Below, piece by piece: positions 5,724 to 13,673 of a stretch of 18,243 nucleotides of DNA. The notes beneath the pieces are model-generated. The model had not been told where the DNA came from, did not search any database, and was given only the letters and a program-made list of their open reading frames with translations. Every line of letters starts with the position of its first letter. Position 1 is the first letter of the stretch. The translations under genes were made by a program, and so were the position numbers. Source of the stretch: Bacteroidota bacterium (GTDB lineage Bacteria; Bacteroidota; Bacteroidia; Flavobacteriales; Weeksellaceae); the NCBI GenBank assembly GCA_023420435.1, contig JAEZWE010000038.1, forward strand, positions 1 to 18,243, in the 5' to 3' direction.

Positions 5724-6371
5724 TTATAATTTTTTCAATTCTTTTAAATATTTAAAAACTTCATCGGGACCGTGTTCACCAAGAAATGTTATATATTTTC
5801 CATCTTTTCTAATGATTGTTAAATTCATTAGTGATACTCCATCTGGATAAAATCTTTCTTTAAATGAATTATTGTCGTCTTGAATGTATTTTCTAAAGTT
5901 GGTGTCCAATTTTTTTGCTTTTTCAAAAAGTTCAGGACAGCTTAAATAGACAAGTTGAACACTCTTATCTCTCCCAACTTTTTTTGAAAAATTCTTTTGA
6001 TAAACATACCCTCGAAAATTATCATCATTGATGTGACTAAAATAATCTTCTTCTAAATATTCGAAAATAAAAAAATCTGTATTTGAATTTTCTTTCACAG
6101 CTTCACTTAATATTTTTTTTACTTCGTTAAACTCTTCTTCGTTTAATGTTCCAGATATTTTTCTGTGAAATAATTTATGGTAAATAGCACCTTCAATTGA
6201 ATAAGAAATACCTAAAAAAGTTTGATTGTTGTTACTGTAATTCTTTTCTAAATAAACTTTTTGATTTATTGGTTTTTCATTCTCGTCTAAAAAGAAATGC
6301 TTTTGCTTATTGTTGGATTGTGAAAATCCAAATATTGAAAATAGAATTAGTAAGTGGATTATTTTTTTCAT
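5724..6371 (-). CDS. Exported protein of unknown function
   Basis: A 215-residue protein with an N-terminal signal peptide (MKKIIHLLILFSIFGFSQ, no lipobox cysteine), so periplasmic or secreted. The mature part is charged, with one cysteine (in LVYLSCPELFEKA). Its last third (LMNLTIIRKDGKYITFLGEHGPDEVFKYLKEL) resembles the end of a thioredoxin-like fold by eye, but no CXXC or other active-site motif is present, so no function is proposed. The ATG lies 12 bases downstream of the stop of the MpaB-type oxygenase, so it is probably the last gene of a three-gene cluster with that enzyme and the upstream membrane peptide. Confidence 0.7.
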   Translation of the reverse strand: MKKIIHLLILFSIFGFSQSNNKQKHFFLDENEKPINQKVYLEKNYSNNNQTFLGISYSIEGAIYHKLFHRKISGTLNEEEFNEVKKILSEAVKENSNTDFFIFEYLEEDYFSHINDDNFRGYVYQKNFSKKVGRDKSVQLVYLSCPELFEKAKKLDTNFRKYIQDDNNSFKERFYPDGVSLMNLTIIRKDGKYITFLGEHGPDEVFKYLKELKKL

Positions 6372-6383
6372 ATTTATTGGGAT

Positions 6384-7592
6384 TTAATATTGAAAATCTT
6401 TTGGCGTATGTTTAATGTAATCATCGAGAACTTTCATTTGGTTTTTGTTCCCGCATTGAACATGTTTTTCATAATTTTTTGAACGGTTTAAAGGATACAT
6501 TTTCATCGAAAGTTTATTCAAACCAATGATAAATTTCGGGAAGGAATTGGTGAGTAAAGTCACTTTAGGAATTTTCAATCGGTTATTGATTTCTTCATCC
6601 AATAAAAAATGATTCATCCCGATATGCAATTTCAGCAATAAATTTCTTTGAAACTGTCTTTTGTAAATCGTGTTTTCCAAATTTTCATTGAGCAATGCTT
6701 TTGCCAATAACACTGAATCTTCATCACCCTGATCTTGAAGAGAGCTCCACAAATAGAGTTGTTCAACGGCTTGTTGCTTGTTTTCATGAAGAAATTTTTC
6801 GGGAATTCCGAGCAAATAACCCACATATTTCCAAAGATGAAAAACACCTTTTTCTTCTTCATCCGAAATCGTAATTCCCAGTTTTTTTAAACCTTGCATA
6901 AAAACTAGGGAAAATCCGGTGTAAGTCGCAATCATGTCCCAAGCATTGATGGGTTTTCCACACGTTTCTTCGTCCCAATTTTTTACTTTATTTTGAATGC
7001 TTAATCTTGCGTAAGAATGCATCAACCGTGTTCTGAGAATTAGTTGATATGCTTCGGAATTGGTTTGCAACGCATTTTGTCTTGTCACATGAATCCAAAA
7101 TTCCAAAGTGTCTTTCAAACGTTTTACAGCACCTTTTTTCAAAGCTCCGGTAAAAATCAAAGGTTTGTTGAGGTAAGCGAAATCGTAACCGCCCATCAAA
7201 GTAAAATCTCGTAGAATAATTAATGCATTAGTTCCGGTTCGCATGCAAAATCTTGCACCGATATTTCCTAAATTTTCGTCCCACCAATCCGGAATTTTTT
7301 GCATTTGAAATAACAGTTTTTTTAAACTTTCGGGAGCATCATCAGTTTCCGAAATTTTATTTTTTGAAAAATTTTGAACCAGCGCACTTGCTTCTGGATA
7401 CGGAAGTTTTAGGTACGTGTCTTTTACGGCTTCATCGCCGAATTCATCGGTTTCGTAATAGAGAAAAGCATTTTTTTCAAAATTTTTGAAAGATGGTTTC
7501 CAGCCAGACCAATCCAGTAATTCTTTTCCGTTTCCTTTGTTCCAGAAATCTTGAAAATGGGGTGCGTTTTGAAATTTTGGAGTTAATTTCAT
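6384..7592 (-). CDS. MpaB/Lcp-type oxygenase family protein (DUF2236)
   Basis: A 402-residue protein of the family that includes the fungal mycophenolate-pathway enzyme MpaB and latex-clearing rubber oxygenase, usually haem-b proteins that cleave or oxidise hydrophobic substrates. Supporting segments are the helical core ARFCMRTGTNALIILRDFTLMGGYDFAYLNKPL (113-145), LKDTLEFWIHVTR (159-171) and the R-T-R-L-M-H segment (187-192), where H192 is the likely proximal haem ligand. GKPINAWDMIATYTGFSLVFMQGL (212-235) follows. There is no signal peptide, so it is cytoplasmic, unlike secreted Lcp; rubber is therefore not a likely substrate. It is clustered with a small membrane peptide upstream (5-base gap) and an exported protein downstream (12-base gap). 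The family is clear, the substrate unknown. Confidence 0.82.
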   Translation of the reverse strand: MKLTPKFQNAPHFQDFWNKGNGKELLDWSGWKPSFKNFEKNAFLYYETDEFGDEAVKDTYLKLPYPEASALVQNFSKNKISETDDAPESLKKLLFQMQKIPDWWDENLGNIGARFCMRTGTNALIILRDFTLMGGYDFAYLNKPLIFTGALKKGAVKRLKDTLEFWIHVTRQNALQTNSEAYQLILRTRLMHSYARLSIQNKVKNWDEETCGKPINAWDMIATYTGFSLVFMQGLKKLGITISDEEEKGVFHLWKYVGYLLGIPEKFLHENKQQAVEQLYLWSSLQDQGDEDSVLLAKALLNENLENTIYKRQFQRNLLLKLHIGMNHFLLDEEINNRLKIPKVTLLTNSFPKFIIGLNKLSMKMYPLNRSKNYEKHVQCGNKNQMKVLDDYIKHTPKDFQY

Positions 7593-7597
7593 TCAAA

Positions 7598-7792
7598 TTA
7601 TTTTACTTTTTTAATAGAAAAATTTTTAAAATGGTTAATTATATCCAAAATAAAATCAAGAGTTAACATAATTAAAATCCCACAATAAGAAATCAGTGCC
7701 AAATTGTTTTCTTGTTGTATAATTATTTCAAATTGAGATATTAGAAAGAAAGTAAGTAAAAGTTTAATAAAAAAATATCGATTATTTTGCAT
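7598..7792 (-). CDS. Small membrane protein, unknown
   Basis: A 64-residue protein predicted from its hydrophobic pattern to have two membrane helices (about residues 6-24, FFIKLLLTFFLISQFEIII, and 31-52, LALISYCGILIMLTLDFILDII) and a basic C-terminus (HFKNFSIKKVK). The stop is 5 bases before the ATG of the MpaB-type oxygenase, and no other gene competes for the space; this spacing is the main reason to believe it is real. I do not recognise a family. It might anchor or assist the oxygenase, but that is speculation. Confidence 0.55.
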   Translation of the reverse strand: MQNNRYFFIKLLLTFFLISQFEIIIQQENNLALISYCGILIMLTLDFILDIINHFKNFSIKKVK

Positions 7793-7848
7793 TTTTAATT
7801 TGAGCTTTTTAGGTTAATCTACGAAATGGATTTCATTCAATAAAAGTA

Positions 7849-7878
7849 ATAAAAAACCTCTCAATTTTTGAGAGGTTT
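7849..7878 (-). terminator. Intrinsic terminator of the pfkA-gapA unit
   Basis: An 11-bp hairpin (7854-7864 with 7868-7878, loop TTT, core CCTCTC/GAGAGG) is followed on the minus strand by a T run. It starts 29 bases beyond the gapA stop. Confidence 0.88.
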
Positions 7879-7907
7879 GTATTGATTTGATCAGTGTAAA
7901 TTCAATA

Positions 7908-8912
7908 TTACAAAGAAGCAGCGTGGATCAACATATCCGCTAATTTGTTGGAATAACCGATTTCGTTATCGTACCAAGAAACCAATTTCACGAAGTTTGG
8001 TGACAACATGATTCCCGCGTCTTTATCGAAGATTGAAGTTCTCTTATCACCAACGAAATCCTGAGAAACCACTAAATCTTCTGTGTAGCCCAAAATTCCT
8101 TTCAATTCTCCTTCAGAAGCGGCTTTAACGGCTGCACAAATTTCATCATAAGAAGTTGATTTTTCCAATCTTACTGTTAAATCCACTACAGAAACGTCTG
8201 CTGTTGGAACTCTGAAAGACATTCCCGTCAGTTTTCCGTTCAGCGATGGAATTACTTTTCCAACCGCTTTTGCAGCACCTGTTGAAGACGGAATAATGTT
8301 CAATAAAGCAGAACGACCACCTCTCCAATCTTTTGCAGAAGGACCATCAACAGTTCTTTGAGTTGCCGTAGTTGCGTGAACCGTTGTCATTAAACCTTCA
8401 ACAATTCCGAAATTATCGTGAATTACTTTTGCAAGCGGCGCTAAACAGTTTGTAGTACAAGATGCATTCGATAAAATTTTAACATCGTCTGTCAATTCTT
8501 TGTGATTTACTCCCATTACGAACATGGGGGTATCGTCTTTTGACGGAGCAGAAAGGATTACTTTTTTTGCACCTGCGTTAATATGAGCTTGTGCTGTTTC
8601 TTTAGTTAAGAAAAGTCCAGTTGATTCTACAACGTAATCTGCACCTACTTCGTTCCATTTCAAATTGTTAGGGTCTCTTTCAGAAGTAACACGGATGGTT
8701 TTTCCATTTACGACAAGGTTGTTTCCTTCAACACTTACTTCTCCATTAAATCTTCCGTGTACGGAATCATACTTCATCATATAAGCCATGTAATTTGCAT
8801 CGATAAGGTCGTTGATTCCTACTACTTCAACATTATCTCTTTCCAGCAAAGCTCCGAAAACTAAACTTCCAATTCTTCCGAATCCGTTAATACCTACTTT
8901 GATTGTTGACAT
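7908..8912 (-). CDS. gapA: Glyceraldehyde-3-phosphate dehydrogenase, type I
   Basis: Glycolytic enzyme that oxidises and phosphorylates glyceraldehyde 3-phosphate to 1,3-bisphosphoglycerate. It is full length at 334 residues. The Rossmann motif GINGFGRIG (7-15) opens the protein. The nucleophile is Cys152 in SNASCTTNCLAPLAK and the catalytic partner is His179 in MTTVHATTATQ. The sulfate/phosphate-site segments RGGRSALLNIIPSSTGAAKAVGKV and SWYDNEIGYSNKL are present. Asp35 after the second strand (GIND) suggests NAD rather than NADP use. It lies 40 bases downstream of pfkA on the same strand with a terminator after it, so a pfkA-gapA transcript is likely. Confidence 0.97.
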   Translation of the reverse strand: MSTIKVGINGFGRIGSLVFGALLERDNVEVVGINDLIDANYMAYMMKYDSVHGRFNGEVSVEGNNLVVNGKTIRVTSERDPNNLKWNEVGADYVVESTGLFLTKETAQAHINAGAKKVILSAPSKDDTPMFVMGVNHKELTDDVKILSNASCTTNCLAPLAKVIHDNFGIVEGLMTTVHATTATQRTVDGPSAKDWRGGRSALLNIIPSSTGAAKAVGKVIPSLNGKLTGMSFRVPTADVSVVDLTVRLEKSTSYDEICAAVKAASEGELKGILGYTEDLVVSQDFVGDKRTSIFDKDAGIMLSPNFVKLVSWYDNEIGYSNKLADMLIHAASL

Positions 8913-8952
8913 AATTTTTAGATTTATTTAAATTATTATTGATTAAATTTTT

Positions 8953-9939
8953 TTATAGTGCTAAGATTTCTGAAACTTGAAGCAAATCTTTATTAATAGT
9001 ATTATGCTTTTTGATGGCTTCTTCAATTGGGGTATATACAATATGATTGGAGCGCATACCAGCCATCACATTCGTTTTGCCTTCCATTAAACCAATAACA
9101 GATGCAAATCCTAGTCTTGAAGCTAACACACGATCTGCACAACTTGGTGAACCTCCTCTTTGAATATGTCCTAAAACCGTAATTCTAATATCATAATGAG
9201 GATATTTTTCTTTAGTTTCTTTGGCTAAATCATAAATGTTTCCCAAAGTTTCACCTTCTGCCACCACCACAATACTGGAGTTTTTACCTCTTTTTTGCGC
9301 TCTGTCAAAAGTTTCAAAAAGTTCATCCATACTGTCATTTTGTTCAGGAATTAAGATATCCACAGCTCCCGTGGCAATTCCGGAATTTAATGCAATAAAT
9401 CCGGCGTCACGACCCATTACTTCTACAAAAAAAACTCTATTGTGGGAAGTTGCTGTATCTCGGATTTTATCGATGGCTTCCATTGCGGTGTTTAAAGCAG
9501 TGTCGTAACCAATAGTAGTATCCGTCCCAAAAATATCATTATCAATGGTTCCTGGTATTCCAATTGTTTGAATTCCAAATTCTTCATTGAAAATTTTGGC
9601 ACCGGTAAAAGTTCCGTCTCCACCAATACAAACCAAAGCTTCAATTCCCAATTTTTTGCATTGATCATAGGCTTTTTGTCTTCCTTCCTTTGTTCGGAAT
9701 TCTTCAGATCTTGCGGATTTTAAAATGGTTCCTCCTAAATTGATGATATTACTTACAGAACGGGGTCCCATTTTGGTTACATTTCCTTCAATTAAACCAT
9801 TATAACCTTCACGAATTCCATAAACTTCTAACCCGTAAAAATTGGCAGTTCTTACCACAGCACGAATAGCTGCATTCATTCCTGGAGCATCACCTCCAGA
9901 AGTAAAAACACCGATTTTTTTTAAGGTACTTTCTGTCAT
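8953..9939 (-). CDS. pfkA: ATP-dependent 6-phosphofructokinase
   Basis: Commits fructose 6-phosphate to glycolysis by phosphorylation to fructose 1,6-bisphosphate. With the start chosen here it has 328 residues, close to bacterial PfkA. Motifs: GVFTSGGDAPGMNAA (10-24), GGDGT (106-110, where glycine at the GGDG position indicates ATP rather than pyrophosphate as donor), TIDND with catalytic Asp133 (131-135), and VEVMGRDAGF (172-181). A longer reading from 9960 would add MRLKFLS, but it would run through the TAAATTTG promoter element at 9958-9965; the ATG at 9939 gives the usual MTESTLKKIGVFTSGGD start. It is followed by gapA after 40 bases. Confidence 0.96.
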   Translation of the reverse strand: MTESTLKKIGVFTSGGDAPGMNAAIRAVVRTANFYGLEVYGIREGYNGLIEGNVTKMGPRSVSNIINLGGTILKSARSEEFRTKEGRQKAYDQCKKLGIEALVCIGGDGTFTGAKIFNEEFGIQTIGIPGTIDNDIFGTDTTIGYDTALNTAMEAIDKIRDTATSHNRVFFVEVMGRDAGFIALNSGIATGAVDILIPEQNDSMDELFETFDRAQKRGKNSSIVVVAEGETLGNIYDLAKETKEKYPHYDIRITVLGHIQRGGSPSCADRVLASRLGFASVIGLMEGKTNVMAGMRSNHIVYTPIEEAIKKHNTINKDLLQVSEILAL

Positions 9940-9957
9940 AGATAAAAATTTCAAACG

Positions 9958-9965
9958 CAAATTTA
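9958..9965 (-). promoter_or_regulatory. Putative -7 element of the pfkA-gapA unit
   Basis: On the minus strand TAAATTTG matches TANNTTTG exactly and ends 18 bases before the pfkA ATG at 9939, so the transcript would start a few bases beyond it with a leader of about 10-12 bases. No clear -33 TTG was found. It argues against the alternative start at 9960. Confidence 0.5.
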
Positions 9966-10024
9966 CGAAATATGCTTTAGAATAATGTATGATTTTTTGT
10001 AAAGAGAAGGAATTTATAAATCAT

Positions 10025-10783
10025 TTAATTTTTCTCTGTTAAATATTTCCAGTACCGTTTCGGAACATGCTGTAAGTGTAATTTTATATTTTTTCGTTCT
10101 GTTATATTGGTTTTTATAAAATACCGCTGCCAAAGAGTTTGATAAAAATTCTCTTCTTCATGATATGAATCTTCAATATCCTTAAAGTTGAAATTTTCAT
10201 TGGGATAAAAAAAATCACAAGTTTCCAAATCGTAGAAAATGCCATAGTTTCTTTTGAGGTCAAAAATCATCCATTTTTGGTCTTGGTAACGGTCTTCAAA
10301 GTGTTTTCTAATGAGTGGAAGCACGTTGAAATCGGGAGCAATTTTTGCAAAATAAATTCCATCTTTCATTTTTTCAAAACGAACGAAAGCGGTCATTCGA
10401 TGTCTTTCTCTGTTGACGGATTTTACAATTTTTGCAATTTCGAGAATATCGTTATCTGCATAATTTTGTAAAATATTTTGATGAGGATTTTCAACAGACC
10501 GTTTTATCGCCGAAAAAATCAATCGTTCCAAATTTTGGTTTTCAGAAAAAAAAACCTTCAATAAGTATAAGATACCCGATTTTCCAATATTTTTTTCCAG
10601 TTTTTTTAGAATGCGTTTCGATTTTTCGCTTTGAGTGATAACTTCGTGAATCTCCGAAAACATGTTTTCTTGATGATAATTGGCTTTATTTACAATTTCA
10701 AAATCTTGAAATCGATACTCAAAAACGTCAAAAACTGCGGTTAAAAGTCCTTCAAAACTACCGTCATACGATAAAATAATCAT
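10025..10783 (-). CDS. TIGR03915-family putative DNA metabolism protein (DUF4130)
   Basis: A 252-residue cytoplasmic protein that opens MIILSYDGSFEGLLTAVFDVF, the signature start of the TIGR03915/DUF4130 family. This family is found beside, or fused to, a uracil-DNA-glycosylase-like domain and next to a radical-SAM protein (TIGR03916). Here the UDG part is absent: the protein ends with the DUF4130 region (KRNYGIFYDLETCDFFY, LHLQHVPKRYWKYLTEKN). Its ATG follows immediately after the TAA of the upstream radical-SAM gene with no intervening base, indicating translational coupling. The biochemical function is not known; the family context suggests handling of modified or damaged DNA. Family call is confident from the N-terminus and partner gene. 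Confidence 0.88.
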   Translation of the reverse strand: MIILSYDGSFEGLLTAVFDVFEYRFQDFEIVNKANYHQENMFSEIHEVITQSEKSKRILKKLEKNIGKSGILYLLKVFFSENQNLERLIFSAIKRSVENPHQNILQNYADNDILEIAKIVKSVNRERHRMTAFVRFEKMKDGIYFAKIAPDFNVLPLIRKHFEDRYQDQKWMIFDLKRNYGIFYDLETCDFFYPNENFNFKDIEDSYHEEENFYQTLWQRYFIKTNITERKNIKLHLQHVPKRYWKYLTEKN

Positions 10784-12040
10784 TTAAAATAAATTCAATT
10801 GTTTGGAAAACGGATGGTGAAATTTTGAAGAACTTCCTCCAATCAACAAGTTTCTTAATTTTTGATTCGTTAAATATTTCAAAAAATCATTTCCTGCTTT
10901 AAAATCAATAAAATATTTTGCTCGGTTTACCGCTGCTCCCATTTTTTTAACATGGTCGATATTTAAAATTTGAAACCGGCGCGAGCTCACAATTTTTTTT
11001 GCTGTTTTTACGCCAATTCCTGGGATTCTCAAAATCATTTGATAATCTGCCGTTTGCAAATTCACCGGAAACTGATCGAGATTTCTTAATGCCCAACTTA
11101 ATTTCGGATCGATTTCCAAATCTAAAAAAGGATGGTTTTCGTTCACAATTTCATTGGCTTTAAAACCGTAAAACCGCATCAACCAATCACTTTGATATAA
11201 TCTGTTTTCCCGTAACATGGGAACTTCTGTAGTTAATGAAGGCAGTCTTTTATCTTCCAACACCGGAACATAACCGGAATAATAAACCCGTTTTAAATCA
11301 TAATTTTTGTAAAAATAATCTGCCACTTTAATGATTTGCAAATCGTTTTCGTTCGTTGCGCCTACAATCATTTGTGTGGATTGACCTGCAGGAGCAAATT
11401 TGGGAACTTTTTTCAGTATTTTTTTCTCGTCCTTATATTGCTGAATTCCATTTTGAATAAATTTCATCGGATTCAGCATATCTTGTCGGTTTTTTTCGGG
11501 AGCCAATAATCTCAAACCACTTTCTGTTGGAACTTCGAGATTGATGGATAAACGATCTGCATAACGTGCAGCTTCTTGCATTAATTCATCGCTTGCACCG
11601 GGAATCGATTTTAAATGAATATAGCCGTTAAAATTTTCTTCCAAACGCAGTTTTTTTGCCACACGAACCAAACGTTCCATCGTAAAATCTGCATTTTTAA
11701 AAATTCCTGAACTCAAAAATAAACCTTCAATATAATTTCTGCGATAAAAATTAATCGTTAAATCCACAACTTCCTGAACAGTGAAACCTGCTCTTTTAAT
11801 ATCATTCGAACTTCGGGAAACACAATACGCACAATCGTAAATACAATAGTTAGTCAGCAAAATTTTTAATAGAGAAACACAACGTCCATCTTCGGTATAA
11901 GTATGACAAATACCGCTTGCAGAAGAATTTCCCAAGCCGCCAGTATTTTTCCGTTTTCCTCCGCTGGAAGAACAAGAAACGTCATATTTCGCAGCATCTG
12001 CAAGAATTTCCAGTTTTTCTTTTACGCGGTCGAAATTCAT
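10784..12040 (-). CDS. Putative DNA modification/repair radical-SAM protein (TIGR03916)
   Basis: A 418-residue radical S-adenosylmethionine enzyme. The [4Fe-4S]-binding CX3CX2C motif is C66-C70-C73 in TNYCIYDCAYC. Near the C-terminus, MILRIPGIGVKTAKKIV (335-351) is a helix-hairpin-helix type DNA-contact motif, supporting a nucleic acid substrate. A cysteine/glycine-rich N-terminal segment (SCSSSGGKRKNTGGLGNSSASGICHT, 22-47) is typical of the family. The partner gene (TIGR03915) follows without a gap. The pair is conserved as a unit in many bacteria, but the lesion or modification handled is not established; it is not the spore photoproduct lyase itself, only distantly related by fold. Start at MNFDRVKEKLEILADAAKYD fits the family. 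Confidence 0.9.
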   Translation of the reverse strand: MNFDRVKEKLEILADAAKYDVSCSSSGGKRKNTGGLGNSSASGICHTYTEDGRCVSLLKILLTNYCIYDCAYCVSRSSNDIKRAGFTVQEVVDLTINFYRRNYIEGLFLSSGIFKNADFTMERLVRVAKKLRLEENFNGYIHLKSIPGASDELMQEAARYADRLSINLEVPTESGLRLLAPEKNRQDMLNPMKFIQNGIQQYKDEKKILKKVPKFAPAGQSTQMIVGATNENDLQIIKVADYFYKNYDLKRVYYSGYVPVLEDKRLPSLTTEVPMLRENRLYQSDWLMRFYGFKANEIVNENHPFLDLEIDPKLSWALRNLDQFPVNLQTADYQMILRIPGIGVKTAKKIVSSRRFQILNIDHVKKMGAAVNRAKYFIDFKAGNDFLKYLTNQKLRNLLIGGSSSKFHHPFSKQLNLF

Positions 12041-12062
12041 ATTATTATGTTAAGTGATTTAA

Positions 12063-12070
12063 CAAAAATA
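12063..12070 (-). promoter_or_regulatory. Putative -7 element of the radical-SAM/DUF4130 unit
   Basis: On the minus strand TATTTTTG matches TANNTTTG and ends 22 bases before the ATG at 12040. No good TTG at -33 was seen. It lies in the divergent intergenic space shared with HMG-CoA reductase. Confidence 0.4.
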
Positions 12071-12137
12071 TTAAAAATGAGATGGAATTTCTTAGGATTT
12101 TTGATATAAATTATCCCAAATTTTTAACGCAAATTCC

Positions 12138-12145
12138 TATCTTTG
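12138..12145 (+). promoter_or_regulatory. Putative -7 element of the HMG-CoA reductase operon
   Basis: TATCTTTG matches TANNTTTG and ends 17 bases before the ATG at 12163. The element lies inside the alternative longer reading frame from 12082, so it supports the shorter start. A -33 TTG is not obvious. Confidence 0.5.
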
Positions 12146-12162
12146 AAAATCAATTAAAAATT

Positions 12163-13491
12163 ATGACTCAAAAGCCGGTGGAAGGTTTTTCCAAACTCAC
12201 TAAACAGGGAAAAATCGATTGGATAGTAAATGAATATCTCGAAGGAAATGAAGAATTTCAACAAATTTTAAAACAATATTGGAACGATAATCCGGAACTT
12301 CAAAAATTGCATGATGAATTTTCGGAAAACACCATTTCCAATTTTTATATGCCTTACGGAATTGCCCCAAATTTCCTAATTGACGGAAAAATTTTGGCGC
12401 TTCCTATGGCAGTAGAAGAAAGTTCCGTAGTAGCTGCGGCTTCTAAAGCTGCGAAATTTTGGTTGGATAAAGGCGGTTTCAAAACGACCATTGTCAACAA
12501 CCAAAAACTCGGACACACCCATTTTATTTTTGATATTGAACCTCATAAATTACAACATTTTTTCAATTTTACTTTGAAGAAAAAACTCTTGGAAGCTACG
12601 GAAGAAATTACGGCAAACATGAGGAAAAGAGGAGGTGGAATCCTCGATATCAAACTAGTAGATAAAACCACAGAACTCGAAAATTATTACCAATTGAAAG
12701 CGAGTTTTGACACGGTAGATTCTATGGGCGCTAATTTCATAAATTCCTGTTTGGAACAGTTTGGAAAAACTTTGAAAAATGAGGTGGAAAATTCATCAGA
12801 ATTCACTCAAAAAGAAAAAGAAACATTGCAAATTGTGATGAATATTTTATCGAATTTCACGCCGGATTGTTTGGTAAGAGCCGAAGTTTCCTGTAAAATT
12901 GAAGATTTAAAAGACGACAGCGGAATTTCCAATGAAGAATTTGCCAAGAAATTTCGACAAGCCGTAAGAATTGCAGAAATTGAACCTTACAGAGCCACAA
13001 CGCACAACAAAGGTATTATGAACGGTGTGGATGCAGTGGTTATTGCAACAGGAAACGATTTTCGTGCTACAGAAGCTTGCGCTCATACCTATGCTGCGAA
13101 AGACGGAAAATATCAATCTTTAACCCATTGTTCCATTGATCATGGAATTTTTAGATTTTGGATTGATTTGCCGATTTCTGTAGGTGTTGTTGGTGGTTTA
13201 ACGAATCTTCATCCATTAGTGAAATTTTCTTTGGCATTGCTCGGAAAACCTTCTGCACAAGAATTGATGAGTATTTTGGCGGTTTCGGGATTAGCACAAA
13301 ATTTTGCGGCGCTTCGTTCCTTAGTAACGACGGGAATCCAAAAAGGTCACATGAAAATGCATTTGTTTAATATTTTGAATCAAATGAATGCGACGGAAGA
13401 AGAAAAACAACATTTCGTGACCTATTTTAAAGATAAAACCGTAAGTCATCACGAAGTGATTGCGGAGTTGAACCGTTTAAGAGAAAAATAA
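12163..13491 (+). CDS. Hydroxymethylglutaryl-CoA reductase, class II
   Basis: Interconverts HMG-CoA and mevalonate. With the start at 12163 it has 442 residues, similar to class II bacterial enzymes. The four catalytic residues known from the Pseudomonas mevalonii enzyme can be placed by motif: glutamate in PMAVEESSVVAA (E85 or E86), Lys283 in THNKGIMNGVDAV, Asp299 in ATGNDFRA and His396 in KGHMKMH. An upstream ATG at 12082 would add 27 residues without family similarity and overlap the putative promoter, so it was rejected. Databases often label such proteins degradative; in a flavobacterium a biosynthetic role in the mevalonate pathway to isoprenoids is at least as likely. It heads a compact operon (next gene 5 bases downstream), though none of the following genes is a recognised isoprenoid enzyme. 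Confidence 0.93.
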   Translation: MTQKPVEGFSKLTKQGKIDWIVNEYLEGNEEFQQILKQYWNDNPELQKLHDEFSENTISNFYMPYGIAPNFLIDGKILALPMAVEESSVVAAASKAAKFWLDKGGFKTTIVNNQKLGHTHFIFDIEPHKLQHFFNFTLKKKLLEATEEITANMRKRGGGILDIKLVDKTTELENYYQLKASFDTVDSMGANFINSCLEQFGKTLKNEVENSSEFTQKEKETLQIVMNILSNFTPDCLVRAEVSCKIEDLKDDSGISNEEFAKKFRQAVRIAEIEPYRATTHNKGIMNGVDAVVIATGNDFRATEACAHTYAAKDGKYQSLTHCSIDHGIFRFWIDLPISVGVVGGLTNLHPLVKFSLALLGKPSAQELMSILAVSGLAQNFAALRSLVTTGIQKGHMKMHLFNILNQMNATEEEKQHFVTYFKDKTVSHHEVIAELNRLREK

Positions 13492-13496
13492 AGTTT

Positions 13497-13673
13497 ATGA
13501 TAAATTACCTACAATATATTTTGCCAATTTTATTTATTATTTTCGGTTTGGTAGTAAAAAGAAGTAAAGATCCACGTTTTGCTTCTTCACAAAAAATGGG
13601 AACAATCCTCATTGTTCTTGGCATTATCGCATTGATCGGAAAATTTTTTATAGAATATAATAAACAAAATTAA
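13497..13673 (+). CDS. 58-residue two-helix membrane peptide
   Basis: A small open frame that an automatic 60-codon cut-off would miss. It begins MINYLQYILPILFIIFGLVVKRSKD, continues PRFASSQKMGTILIV and ends FFIEYNKQN. Two hydrophobic helices (about 4-20 and 35-51) flank a short basic, polar loop (KRSKDPRFASSQK), so it should be an inner-membrane hairpin. The ATG is 5 bases after the HMG-CoA reductase stop, and its TAA overlaps the next ATG (TAATG), which is strong evidence of translation and coupling. No family is recognised. Confidence 0.72.
   Translation: MINYLQYILPILFIIFGLVVKRSKDPRFASSQKMGTILIVLGIIALIGKFFIEYNKQN

Noticed and set aside
9940..9960. Longer pfkA start at 9960 (extra MRLKFLS).
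   Set aside because: It overlaps the -7 promoter element TAAATTTG and extends past the usual PfkA N-terminus.
12082..12162. Longer HMG-CoA reductase start at 12082 (extra 27 residues beginning MEFLRIFDINYPKFL).
   Set aside because: The extra residues do not resemble the family N-terminus and would include the TATCTTTG promoter element; the ATG at 12163 fits better.
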